A DNA stretch of 20,934 nt. It comes from a virus. Of this stretch, positions 6,195 through 14,123 are shown piece by piece. Below the pieces are notes generated by a model. That model was given only the letters and a program-made list of their open reading frames with translations. It did no database searches and had not been told where the DNA came from. The stretch is from the IMG/VR virus record IMGVR_UViG_3300042301_002631, positions 1 through 20,934 of that record; one strand, written 5' to 3'. The position numbers and the translations under genes are program-made. The stretch's first letter is position 1, and the number at the start of each line of letters is the position of its first letter.

Positions 6195-7340
6195 TTGAAT
6201 AAGATATTTGTACAATCATCGGATACTTTAGATTTTACTCTATTGGGTGAATACTTTGATATTATTCCTTGCTACGAATATACTAACCCATATACACCCT
6301 TTATTGAGTTTGGTATAGATAATGGTGATGTTCTATTTCTGCACCAAGCATCCATAGAATCTGTCTATCCTTACATACCTAAAGATAAAGTGATAACTAT
6401 CTATTGTTTTGAGTTTCATGAGATAATCTATCCCCACGTTAAAGAAAGGTTTAAAGAGTTATATTCCGATACACTAGCCCAATTATTTTTTATATCTACC
6501 GATTTGGAGATGGGTAAGTATGATTTAGGGTTTAAGTATACACTACCTGCATTTAGAAACTTGTTTAACATTCAACCTACACATAATACCGAAAGAAGTG
6601 TTAAGTATACCTTATTTAACCAAAGTGTAAATTTTCGTAGGTTAAAGGTATTTGAATTACTTAAACGGTCTAACTTTGTAAAATCAATAGATTCAGCGGT
6701 TTCATTTGGTATGGTGTATATGAGTGTTCAGTTTGATGAAGTAAAGGGAATTAGAGATTACCTTGCAGCAAGAATAGATCAATTGAAATTTAAGGTTAAA
6801 GGAGTTGATATTGATATTGATTACATAGAATCGTTTTCAAATGAATTTAACTTATTTGGATTTAATAGAGATACCATAAAAGAAGATATACAACATGGTG
6901 AACCAATTTATCTACAATTAGATTCAGTAAATAAAATATCAAATGATTCATACATATCTTTTATTATTGAGAGTTGTGATGGTTCGTTTATAGATACGAG
7001 AATTACCGAAAAAACTTTAAGAGCTATTTATTATAAGAATATATTTTTAGTTTTACAAAATGATAATATACACTCTCTTTTAAGAGATATTGGATTTAAA
7101 ACATTTGAGGATATATTTTATCTTAATGATGATTGGGATAAAATAAATGAAAATTATAAAATAGGTACATTTACCAAATGGATAAATTATATAAATGAAT
7201 TATCAATTGAAAAGGTAAACGAACTTTATAATAGAGAGGATGTTCAACAAAGATTAGAACACAATTATAATTTATTATGTGAATTATTTAAAACACATAA
7301 TTTAACAAATAAAATAATATTAACAAATAAAACAAAATAA
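6195..7340 (+). CDS. Glycosyltransferase-like protein, TTG start
   Basis: 381 residues. No ATG lies between the in-frame stop at 6183-6185 and the conserved-looking N-terminus NKIFVQSSDTLDF, so TTG at 6195 is the likely start. The C-terminal part contains FIIES (about residue 255), then ITEKTLRAIYYKNIFLVLQN, then IHSLLRDIGFKTFEDIFYLN, the typical run of a family of phage proteins related to glycosyltransferases/exostosin-like enzymes, where a Glu-Lys-Thr precedes a strand and a GFKTF motif. The gene at 2715 has the same order and is probably a distant paralogue. Sugar donor and acceptor are unknown. The final 20 residues are Asn/Thr/Lys/Ile-rich and end NKTK, without the Ile/Leu tail. Confidence 0.55.
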   Translation: MNKIFVQSSDTLDFTLLGEYFDIIPCYEYTNPYTPFIEFGIDNGDVLFLHQASIESVYPYIPKDKVITIYCFEFHEIIYPHVKERFKELYSDTLAQLFFISTDLEMGKYDLGFKYTLPAFRNLFNIQPTHNTERSVKYTLFNQSVNFRRLKVFELLKRSNFVKSIDSAVSFGMVYMSVQFDEVKGIRDYLAARIDQLKFKVKGVDIDIDYIESFSNEFNLFGFNRDTIKEDIQHGEPIYLQLDSVNKISNDSYISFIIESCDGSFIDTRITEKTLRAIYYKNIFLVLQNDNIHSLLRDIGFKTFEDIFYLNDDWDKINENYKIGTFTKWINYINELSIEKVNELYNREDVQQRLEHNYNLLCELFKTHNLTNKIILTNKTK

Positions 7341-7341
7341 A

Positions 7342-7572
7342 ATGGCAAAGAAACAAGTTACACAAGAAGTAGAAGAAACACAAATTCAAGAACCACAATT
7401 TGAAGCTACACGTGTTAATTGGTATGAGTTTGATTGGGATAACAAAATTAATTCATTAGATGATATTAAGGTTATCTTTAAATCTTTAAGAATGACAGTA
7501 AGTGATAAGGCAGAAGACTTTGATACACTTAAAAAATACTTAAAAGAGGAAGTAGCTTACCAAACCAATTAA
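7342..7572 (+). CDS. Unknown acidic 76-residue protein
   Basis: Starts 1 base after the glycosyltransferase-like gene. An N-terminal Gln/Glu/Thr-rich disordered stretch (KQVTQEVEETQIQEPQ) precedes a small helical domain (NWYEFDWDNKINSLDDIKVIFKSL, AEDFDTLKKYLKEE). No family recognised; no membrane segment. Small acidic phage proteins of this kind are common and mostly uncharacterised. Confidence 0.6.
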   Translation: MAKKQVTQEVEETQIQEPQFEATRVNWYEFDWDNKINSLDDIKVIFKSLRMTVSDKAEDFDTLKKYLKEEVAYQTN

Positions 7573-7615
7573 TACTTTTCCATATATTTATTCCTAAACA
7601 AAGGAGTAACAATTT

Positions 7616-7741
7616 ATGGCAAAGAAAGGTTCATTAACATCAACAAAGGTTTCATTCGGTTCCCGTAAAACAGGGTCAGCAAAGAAATCGTACAACAAAC
7701 ACAGTCCAAAGCCAAAAGCTTATAGAGGACAAGGAAGATAA
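7616..7741 (+). CDS. 41-residue basic protein with strong RBS
   Basis: ATG at 7616 is preceded by AAGGAG (7601-7606) at 9-base spacing, a clear Shine-Dalgarno site, which is unusual for this window and for Bacteroidetes. The 41-residue product is very basic, rich in Lys, Ser and Gly (MAKKGSLTSTKVSFGSRK ... KPKAYRGQGR), and probably disordered. Its TAA overlaps the next ATG (TAATG at 7739-7743), so the pair is coupled. Small basic proteins of this sort occur in large marine phages and could bind nucleic acid or be packaged in the virion, but I cannot assign a function. Confidence 0.7.
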   Translation: MAKKGSLTSTKVSFGSRKTGSAKKSYNKHSPKPKAYRGQGR

Positions 7742-8547
7742 TGTTTAGTAGAGAAATTACAAATGATTACGGCTCTTATTCAAAAGAAGGAGAACAAACG
7801 GTCTTATTAAAGGGAACGTTTGATTCTAACTTTATTGAAATAGCCGTAATCAACCCTACTATTCCAGCTTACAAAGTATTTGATTCGGAAACAATTAATT
7901 TTGGTGTTGTTATTGGTAATTCTACATACATACCATCTCATTTGTTTGAGCAACTTAAAACAGCGTTTGAAGAAGGTAATCCGTATTTTACACCAGATGA
8001 TTTAATTACAATTCAATTAAATTTAGAAAATACTTTAAACTATATTAACTCAAAATACTATGAACAAACTATAACTAGTAAAGTTGATTATAAAGGAGTA
8101 GGTAGAGTAGAACAATTAACAAATACTAATACCTCAACTGCAACTATTACAACTAGGAGTGGTTCTGTGAATGTATCACAACCAGCTACTATTACACTTA
8201 ATACACCAGAACAAAAAGAAGTAGTGGATATTCAAGCAAATTTTACATCAACATTTAAAAGTAGATTAGAAGTAGCAGGAGTAGATGATATTTCATATGA
8301 ATTTTTTATTGATAATAATCCTGATACATTAAATGATAATAATATAATCGAATATATACGATTTGTATTTGAAGAAAAAAATTCAATAAGACCACGGGGT
8401 TCATTTAGGATTCAACAATACGAATTACCGAATGGTGAAGTAATTCAGGCAAATTTACCAGCTGAAACTAGAATAGTGGCTCCAGTAAGAGATAGAGTAA
8501 CTAATGTTGATGATTATCTAAGAGATGTAAATAGAGAAGGCTTGTAA
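7741..8547 (+). CDS. Unknown 268-residue protein, possibly structural
   Basis: Coupled by TAATG to the small basic gene upstream. Residues 1-110 are mixed alpha/beta; a Thr/Ser/Val-rich segment at about 125-165 (NTNTSTATITTRSGSVNVSQPATITLNTP) resembles linkers or beta regions of virion proteins; the C-terminal part has further strands and ends RDVNREGL. No signal peptide or membrane helix. The composition and position next to other small phage genes hint at a virion component, but no homologue is recognised. Confidence 0.6.
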   Translation: MFSREITNDYGSYSKEGEQTVLLKGTFDSNFIEIAVINPTIPAYKVFDSETINFGVVIGNSTYIPSHLFEQLKTAFEEGNPYFTPDDLITIQLNLENTLNYINSKYYEQTITSKVDYKGVGRVEQLTNTNTSTATITTRSGSVNVSQPATITLNTPEQKEVVDIQANFTSTFKSRLEVAGVDDISYEFFIDNNPDTLNDNNIIEYIRFVFEEKNSIRPRGSFRIQQYELPNGEVIQANLPAETRIVAPVRDRVTNVDDYLRDVNREGL

Positions 8548-8556
8548 TATAATGTT

Positions 8557-8934
8557 ATGGATATTAACAAATTATTAAAACTAACTAATATGTACGCTAA
8601 AACCGATTGGAAAAAGTATTTTCACGAGGAATCCTCACCGGCGGTAAAGGAATATATAGAAACCAATGCAGATAGAATTTATCCATGGATACTAACTATA
8701 ATTAAACAAGCGGTAGATGAAAAATTAGATGAAGTTGCTATTATAAAGTTTACTGATACTAAAATGTTTGCTACAATACAACGAAATGAATACACCGATT
8801 TGTTAAATAAAATAATGGAACATTTTATAGAAAAAGAGGAATATGAGCAATGTGCACATATTAGAGATTTAATTACAACATTATCTATCCCACACATAAA
8901 ACCAAAAAGAAAATATACTAAGAGGGAAAGATAA
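8557..8934 (+). CDS. Unknown protein with UVR-like helix
   Basis: 125 residues, largely alpha-helical. Residues 90-106 (FIEKEEYEQCAHIRDLI) resemble the UVR motif, a short helical hairpin found in UvrB, UvrC and related partners, where an E-x-Y-E-x-C/A-A-x-x-R-D pattern is typical. The C-terminus is Lys/Arg-rich (KPKRKYTKRER) and may bind nucleic acid. The match is short and could reflect a generic coiled coil, so I only suggest a protein- or DNA-interacting role. It lies 9 bases downstream of the previous gene and 6 bases before the Cys-cluster gene. Confidence 0.55.
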   Translation: MDINKLLKLTNMYAKTDWKKYFHEESSPAVKEYIETNADRIYPWILTIIKQAVDEKLDEVAIIKFTDTKMFATIQRNEYTDLLNKIMEHFIEKEEYEQCAHIRDLITTLSIPHIKPKRKYTKRER

Positions 8935-8940
8935 ATTACT

Positions 8941-9225
8941 ATGAATAAAATAAGAGAAATAATAGGTGCATGGGTAATATCATTTAATCCTTCGCCTGAA
9001 CAAAAAGAATTAGCAGAAAAACGATATGAGATATGTTTAGGATGTGAACATTATGGAAAAAAGAGACGAATTACACAAGATGAATATTGTAAACAATGTT
9101 TATGTTCTATTCAAAAAAAAGTATTTACAGAAAAAACAAAAGAATCATGTCCATTAAATAAATGGTCTGACATAGATAGTACATATATAGACACTATAAA
9201 TAAAAAATCAAAATCAATAATTTAG
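8941..9225 (+). CDS. Small Cys-cluster (zinc-ribbon-like) protein
   Basis: 94 residues. Six Cys lie in the middle: CLGC (about 33-36), CKQCLC (about 50-55) and a later C-P-L-N-K-W (about residue 71). The pattern, with a helix EKRYEICLGCEHYGKK before it, matches small phage proteins with a zinc- or iron-binding knuckle. The C-terminal 20 residues are Lys/Ser/Asp-rich and end KKSKSII, the same kind of tail as on the SGNH, oxygenase, sulfotransferase and radical SAM proteins; no gene overlaps this stop codon. It may be a metal-bearing partner of those enzymes, which is inference from the tail only. Confidence 0.65.
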   Translation: MNKIREIIGAWVISFNPSPEQKELAEKRYEICLGCEHYGKKRRITQDEYCKQCLCSIQKKVFTEKTKESCPLNKWSDIDSTYIDTINKKSKSII

Positions 9226-9251
9226 TATTATTTAGTAAATACGTATATTTA
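9221..9251 (+). promoter_or_regulatory. Putative Bacteroidetes-type promoter
   Basis: TTTA (9221-9224), 19 bases, then TATATTTA (9244-9251), close to the TTTG-N19-TAnnTTTG consensus. It lies 20 bases before the ATG at 9272 and its -33 box overlaps the previous stop codon. Confidence 0.4.
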
Positions 9252-9271
9252 TATAAAAGAAATAAAAAACT

Positions 9272-10798
9272 ATGAAGGCACTTATACTTGGAACCGATTT
9301 CTTAAAAGATTCGGAAGGAAACTTAAAAATAATTGAAACAAATACCAATGTTGATGTTCATAATCAAATTACAGAAGAACTTGATTGGGTTACATTTAAA
9401 CAATTTTTAATAGATAATTCTATTAATAATTTACATTTCATTTACACAGAGGGTAATTTCATTATAAATGAGAATATAGTTGATCGTAAAAATCCTGAAT
9501 TTCCAAAGACTTCTTTAAAAGATAAAATGTCGGAAATCATGGAGGAGTTAAACGGAACATTCCAAATCCATATGCTTCCGAACGGTTCTGTTACCGTTCC
9601 ACTTATTGAGGATAATGATAATACTTTAATAATTAGAACATCGTATGATGCTACCGCAATTGTAGATGAAGAATATACTAAAGATAAGGTTAATTTTCAT
9701 AGATTGATATCTAATGAAACATATTCTACAAATTTTTATTATAGTTCATCTACTGATACAGAATTAAATATTGATAGACTAACCGATTTACATACAACAA
9801 CCGGAAACGCTCCCAATTATATTGTAAAAACAAGATTACCACATAATGGGTATAATGTATATCCAAAATTTTACAAAATAGAATCTTTAGAAGATTTAGC
9901 AACATTGAAAAATTCGGTTACCGATTTGGAATTTATTGAAGAATATCATCTAAATTCTGAAAATTTTGTAAATGAGAAAATTGGGGTAATTAGAAGTTTA
10001 GATATTTTATATGGTGGTAATTTAAGTTGTTTACATTTGGGCTCATATACGATGACTGCCGGTATTAAAAATAATCAATTTGAAACCACATATGATGAAA
10101 CTGGTTTAATGAATGCAGAAGGTAGAATTTTATGGATGACTAAGAATACAGATAGTATGTTATATTCAAAAAATTATATATTAGATGATGATACACCATT
10201 GTTATATCCTGATAATGTACTAAAATCACCAAATGAAATTTTGGTAGGAGACACAATAAAAACTATCAAATTTGATTGGATTCCTGAAGATGAGGGTACA
10301 ATTGATAACCCAACATATCAGCCAAATGTTAACTCAGGTAGTTACAACACAGATTTAACAACATTCACAACCGGGTCAACTGAGGTGGTACATATAAGTG
10401 ATACAATCAGAAATACTGTAATGATTAGAGTTACATTAGAAAATGGTATAGTATATGAAGATTTACCAACATCTGTTATGTATATTGAAGAACATGATAC
10501 ATTAAGAACTACTTTTTCAGATACAAATAGATTTAGAGTAAATGACTCAATTGTATTTTATGATAGTAATAATACACTTATTAAATCTAAAATTACAAAT
10601 TTAGAAATTGTTTACGTTAATAGAAAAGTTTATGATTTAAACGTAGAACCAAGTGATATATATTTGAGTTTAGCCGATTCTACATTAGGATTATTTTTTG
10701 TACAACACAACGCATGTTCTGCATTTTGTTATGGTGGATGCTTCCCCGCATACTATTGTGGTGGTTGTCCAAACTGTGAACAAGGATTTAAACTATAA
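9272..10798 (+). CDS. ATP-grasp-like enzyme fused to degenerate Hint domain
   Basis: 508 residues. The first part has ATP-grasp features in permuted order: D9 with GNLKIIETNTN (metal-binding Asp/Glu/Asn, 16-26), then YIVKTR (K186), GYNVYPKFYKIESLEDLA (193-210) and FIEEYH (221-226). Residues about 295-480 look like a Hint (intein-like) domain: ILVGDTIKTI, VMIRVTLENG, VYDLNVE, and the terminal LFFVQHN with His479-Asn480. The block A Cys and block B His are not evident, so self-splicing is doubtful, though Asn cyclisation/cleavage could persist. After the HN comes a 28-residue tail with six Cys (482, 486, 490, 496, 499, 502). ATP-grasp ligases join carboxylates to amines; substrate unknown. Both domain calls are by eye. 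Confidence 0.6.
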   Translation: MKALILGTDFLKDSEGNLKIIETNTNVDVHNQITEELDWVTFKQFLIDNSINNLHFIYTEGNFIINENIVDRKNPEFPKTSLKDKMSEIMEELNGTFQIHMLPNGSVTVPLIEDNDNTLIIRTSYDATAIVDEEYTKDKVNFHRLISNETYSTNFYYSSSTDTELNIDRLTDLHTTTGNAPNYIVKTRLPHNGYNVYPKFYKIESLEDLATLKNSVTDLEFIEEYHLNSENFVNEKIGVIRSLDILYGGNLSCLHLGSYTMTAGIKNNQFETTYDETGLMNAEGRILWMTKNTDSMLYSKNYILDDDTPLLYPDNVLKSPNEILVGDTIKTIKFDWIPEDEGTIDNPTYQPNVNSGSYNTDLTTFTTGSTEVVHISDTIRNTVMIRVTLENGIVYEDLPTSVMYIEEHDTLRTTFSDTNRFRVNDSIVFYDSNNTLIKSKITNLEIVYVNRKVYDLNVEPSDIYLSLADSTLGLFFVQHNACSAFCYGGCFPAYYCGGCPNCEQGFKL

Positions 10799-10825
10799 TT
10801 AAATAATTTATTTAAAAATAAAAAT

Positions 10826-10942
10826 ATGAAACCAAGAATAATTAAAAGTGAAATTGTTATAACTAACACAACCACAGACACAAACATAGCAACTATTATG
10901 CAAGAAGTTGCAAATCTTATATATGTAGATGTAACACAATAA
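10826..10942 (+). CDS. Unknown 38-residue protein
   Basis: ATG at 10826 after an A/T-rich leader, 38 codons, TAA at 10940-10942, 4 bases before the SGNH gene. The product (begins MKPRIIKSEIVITNTTTD) has a short strand, a Thr-rich turn and a helix (NIATIMQEVANLIY). No family recognised. Position between two genes on the same strand with little spare sequence supports it being real. Confidence 0.5.
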   Translation: MKPRIIKSEIVITNTTTDTNIATIMQEVANLIYVDVTQ

Positions 10943-10946
10943 TATT

Positions 10947-11771
10947 ATGAAACTATTTACCTTTGGTGATAGTTGGACGGAAGGTGTGGGTGGAAATCTA
11001 ACCGAAGAATATGTTACGGATATACCAGAAGAAAGAACAATAATACGACAAAAATATTGTTGGCCAAAACACTTATCAGAGTTATTGAAGTGTGAAGTGC
11101 AAAATTATGGAGTGGGTGCTTTTTCAAATAATACAATATTTAATTCAATCTGTCACCAATTAAAAAATGAAATCATCACTAAAGATGATTTTGTTGTTAT
11201 TATGTGGAGTTCATCTTTGAGAGACAATTTACCATTTTTCCCAAACGAAGATTCTTTTCATATCTGGGGGGAGCGATATAAAAGTAAACAACATCTAATT
11301 AAATATATTTTTGATGGTATTACTAGTAATAATATAAACTATAATAGAGCAGAAAAAGATTTTAGAGAATATTATATAACTAATTTGTTTAGTGATTCCT
11401 ACTATAATATTATAAATCAAAACTATATATTACATTTACAATTTATATTTAAACAAATGGGAATACAATATCTTTTTTGTGATGCATTTGATAATATGAT
11501 TGGTAAAACTGTAATTAGTGAAATTGATAATAGTAATTTAATTGATAATAGTAGATATTGGGGATTCAAAGAAAAAACATTTGCAGACTTTTTGATTGAT
11601 TTAAAAAGGAGAGATGTTTGGGAAGATAATAATTATTGGAGTCAATCGACATCTGGTAAACACCCAAGTAATAATGGATATCAGTTAATTGCGGAAGAAT
11701 TATATAAATTTATATTAAATTCAAATTTACTGAAAAACGTTATGTGTAAAGATAAAAATTATTTAATATGA
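10947..11771 (+). CDS. SGNH/GDSL-family hydrolase (paralogue 2)
   Basis: 274 residues: block I FTFGDSWTEG (Ser9 nucleophile), block II NYGVGAFSNNTI (about 52-63), block III region VVIMWSSSLRDN, and C-terminal SGKHPSNNGYQLIAEELY carrying the catalytic His. Longer than paralogue 1 by about 50 residues in the middle. First gene of a seven-gene run of modification enzymes; its stop overlaps the next start by 4 bases (ATGA). The end is KDKNYLI, one of the shared Ile/Leu tails. Probable ester hydrolase or acyltransferase on a sugar or lipid; no signal peptide. Confidence 0.8.
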   Translation: MKLFTFGDSWTEGVGGNLTEEYVTDIPEERTIIRQKYCWPKHLSELLKCEVQNYGVGAFSNNTIFNSICHQLKNEIITKDDFVVIMWSSSLRDNLPFFPNEDSFHIWGERYKSKQHLIKYIFDGITSNNINYNRAEKDFREYYITNLFSDSYYNIINQNYILHLQFIFKQMGIQYLFCDAFDNMIGKTVISEIDNSNLIDNSRYWGFKEKTFADFLIDLKRRDVWEDNNYWSQSTSGKHPSNNGYQLIAEELYKFILNSNLLKNVMCKDKNYLI

Positions 11772-12316
11772 TGGAATTTTCTATAAACAATTTTTTTTCA
11801 AAAGAAGAATGTAAATCTATTATAGAAATTGCCGATGCCATTGGTGTTAAATTTTCATATAATCCAAATGAAGTATGGGATTGTAAACGAATTTATGATG
11901 ACAAATTCAAAGAAAATATTTTAAATAAACTAAAAACGAATTACCAAAATAATAATTTTAAATTGTGGTTTGATTTGAATGAATTTAAAATAAATGATGT
12001 TAATATTAGTTTGACCAAATATTATGATAATAGATGGTTAGATTTACATTTAGATAGGATGTCTCAATTAACAACAGTTATAGTCCTTTCCGATGAATTT
12101 GATGACGGTAGATTTGTATTATCTCCCAATAATGGTGATATTAATACAGCCGAAAAATATAATTTGCAAATTGGAGATGGTATTTCGTTTGATGGTAGTA
12201 AAGTATATCATGGTGTATTACCTGTTCATACAGGTATAAGATATGCTTTAAATATATGGATGACAAATACCGATTTTGAATATAAACCTTTAAAAATCAA
12301 TAAAAGCATAATATAA
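11768..12316 (+). CDS. 2OG-Fe(II) oxygenase, prolyl-hydroxylase type
   Basis: 182 residues, the size of minimal P4H-like dioxygenases. N-terminal FFSKEECKSIIEIA (9-22) is the usual helix; the iron triad is His94-x-Asp96 (LHLDRMSQ) and His148 (YHGVLPV), and Arg158 (GIRYALNIWM) fits the 2-oxoglutarate carboxylate. Such enzymes hydroxylate proteins, sugars, lipids or nucleobases using 2OG and O2. Two adjacent ATGs (11768, 11771) could both serve as start. The protein ends KINKSII; its stop does not overlap the next gene (9-base gap), so the tail is not forced by a start codon. Confidence 0.8.
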   Translation: MMEFSINNFFSKEECKSIIEIADAIGVKFSYNPNEVWDCKRIYDDKFKENILNKLKTNYQNNNFKLWFDLNEFKINDVNISLTKYYDNRWLDLHLDRMSQLTTVIVLSDEFDDGRFVLSPNNGDINTAEKYNLQIGDGISFDGSKVYHGVLPVHTGIRYALNIWMTNTDFEYKPLKINKSII

Positions 12317-12325
12317 AATATCACA

Positions 12326-12949
12326 ATGAAACCAAACATTTATATATGTGGAGATAGTTTTGTAGATTGGGATTTACCCGAAGTACATTGGACAGATTAT
12401 TTATCTAATCATTATAATGTTATTAAATTAGGAAAGTTTGGTTCGGATAATCATTCTATAATTTATCAAACGGGAAATATTCCAAACTATATAGATGGTG
12501 ATAGACTTATAATTGTATTTACGGCACCTGGTAGATTTCCAAGAAGATATTTTGGTGAACGTGATATAAATCATAATATAAAATATTTAAATTGGGAATG
12601 GTATAAAGATAAATCTTTTGCAAAAAAACTATTAGATTTAAGAATATCAGAAACACAAAATTGGTTAGATGGAAATAGAGATAATGAAATATTATTTATT
12701 AAAAAATTAAAATATTTTTATGAAAATTATGAACCAATATTTGTAACATGGAATGATGATTTTTATGAAAAAACAAAAGAGTTTGTAGAATTAATAAAAG
12801 TAACTTCTATATCAGATGAAGGTGGTGACCCGATAGATTGGCATCCTGGACGGGTTGGGTGTTATGATTTTTATCTTAAACTACATAAATTTCTAAACAT
12901 AGAAGAATCAATTATAGAATTTGAAAATAAAAAAAATAAACTTATATGA
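12326..12949 (+). CDS. SGNH/GDSL-family hydrolase (paralogue 3)
   Basis: 207 residues: ICGDSFVDW (Ser11), LGKFGSDNHSII (block II Gly region), LIIVFTAPGRF (block III region, Asn not obvious), and DWHPGRVGCYDFYLKLHKFL with the Asp-x-His pair. The shortest of the four SGNH proteins. It lies between two 2OG oxygenases and overlaps the next by 4 bases. The end is KKNKLI, matching the shared tail. The missing canonical block III Asn may mean altered catalysis; the family call itself is confident. Confidence 0.75.
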   Translation: MKPNIYICGDSFVDWDLPEVHWTDYLSNHYNVIKLGKFGSDNHSIIYQTGNIPNYIDGDRLIIVFTAPGRFPRRYFGERDINHNIKYLNWEWYKDKSFAKKLLDLRISETQNWLDGNRDNEILFIKKLKYFYENYEPIFVTWNDDFYEKTKEFVELIKVTSISDEGGDPIDWHPGRVGCYDFYLKLHKFLNIEESIIEFENKKNKLI

Positions 12950-13464
12950 AATTATCAATAGAAGATTTGATTTTTTTAAAATCCGAATTAAGTGTTACTA
13001 GAATAATGAATGAGGAAGACTTGGCGTATATAAAAGCATCTCACCCTCAATTATATTTTGCAACCCATCTTAAAAAAGATGAAGGGGTCTCTCTTTTTCC
13101 AAATAATAGTTGGGTTTATACTTTGGAAAATAAAAATTTAAATGAATTTATTTGTAATAAATTTGAAGAACCTATTGATAATTTATACATAATACATAGA
13201 TTAATATATGGTGAAAATGGTTATGCTAAAAAACATAAAGATAGATTTACAACACATAAAACAATTAGTATTTTATTATCATCCGATTTTACCGGTGGGG
13301 AAATGTATATAAATGATGAAGATGTGTCATTAACAAATGAAGGAGATTATGTTGTATTTAATGGTGGGAATGAATCACATGAAGTAAAAAAGATAATTAG
13401 TGGGGAGCGAGATGTATTGATAATATGGTTTTCCAAAAAGAAAGCAAAATTTAGTATTATATGA
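12946..13464 (+). CDS. 2OG-Fe(II) oxygenase (second)
   Basis: 172 residues. Iron ligands His97-x-Asp99 (KKHKDRFTTH), His145 (ESHEVKKI) and 2OG-binding Arg155 (SGERDVLIIWF). The GGEMYI after the second strand and YVVFNGG before the distal His are typical of this fold. Closer in the distal motif (HEV..I..GER..L.WF) to the third oxygenase at 15187 than to the first. Starts and stops overlap its neighbours by 4 bases each, so translation is coupled. Ends AKFSII, the shared tail. Confidence 0.8.
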   Translation: MKLSIEDLIFLKSELSVTRIMNEEDLAYIKASHPQLYFATHLKKDEGVSLFPNNSWVYTLENKNLNEFICNKFEEPIDNLYIIHRLIYGENGYAKKHKDRFTTHKTISILLSSDFTGGEMYINDEDVSLTNEGDYVVFNGGNESHEVKKIISGERDVLIIWFSKKKAKFSII

Positions 13465-14123
13465 GAATTGCAATAGTGTGTAATGGTAGGAGTGGTTCCA
13501 CATCAACGTTTTATTATTTAAAGTGTTGTTTAGCTAGAGAACGTAAAAAATATGATTCTTTCTTTGAACCATTTAATTTTATAAATCCAGATAGAGAGGA
13601 TACATACAACCAACTAAAAACAATTGATGAAATAATAAATAAAAAAAACATATTAATAAAAACATTTATAGATAGTGATAATTACCCATATGAATCTTTT
13701 AAAAGTGTAGAAGATTATTGGGAATGGTTTTATTCATTTTTTGATAAAATAATAGTATTAGAAAGAAAAAATAAAAGATTACAAGCCGAATCACTGGCCT
13801 ATCATATTAGAATATCTAAAAATAAAACACCTTTACAAACTTGGCATACACAAAAATATTATGAATTAACAGAGGATGATGAGGATGCTGTAATAAAACT
13901 AACACATCATTTAGAATCAGAATCATTAGTGTTAAAATTTATTTCAGATAAAGGGTATCCACTATTTTATTATGAGGATATATTTGTTAATAAAGATATT
14001 GAAACGATAAAACGTTTAAACGAATATTGTGAAATAGCATATAGTCAAATATGTATTGATGAGTGGATAAATTCTCCATATAAAAAAGTAAGAATAGAAG
14101 AAAAGTCAACTAAATTAATATAA
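13461..14123 (+). CDS. Sulfotransferase-like protein
   Basis: 220 residues. N-terminal strand and P-loop-like motif IAIVCNGRSGSTSTFYYL (4-20) is the 5'-phosphosulfate loop of PAPS-dependent sulfotransferases; IIVLERKNKRLQAESLAY (97-114) supplies the 3'-phosphate-binding Arg102 and Ser111; LFYYEDIF (168-175) matches the conserved YED region of Stf0-like enzymes. It would transfer sulfate from PAPS to a sugar, lipid or protein hydroxyl, possibly one made by the neighbouring oxygenases. Overlaps upstream gene by 4 bases and downstream by 1. Ends KSTKLI. Confidence 0.7.
   Translation: MRIAIVCNGRSGSTSTFYYLKCCLARERKKYDSFFEPFNFINPDREDTYNQLKTIDEIINKKNILIKTFIDSDNYPYESFKSVEDYWEWFYSFFDKIIVLERKNKRLQAESLAYHIRISKNKTPLQTWHTQKYYELTEDDEDAVIKLTHHLESESLVLKFISDKGYPLFYYEDIFVNKDIETIKRLNEYCEIAYSQICIDEWINSPYKKVRIEEKSTKLI

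Noticed and set aside
8557-8934. A true UvrB/UvrC repair protein
   Set aside because: Only a 15-residue UVR-like helix is present and the rest lacks helicase or nuclease motifs.
2676-9253. T4-type late promoter TATAAATA
   Set aside because: TATTTATA in 2678-2685 and 9246-9253 is its reverse complement, but no gene reads from the - strand there; the + strand reading as a TATATTTA box is preferred.
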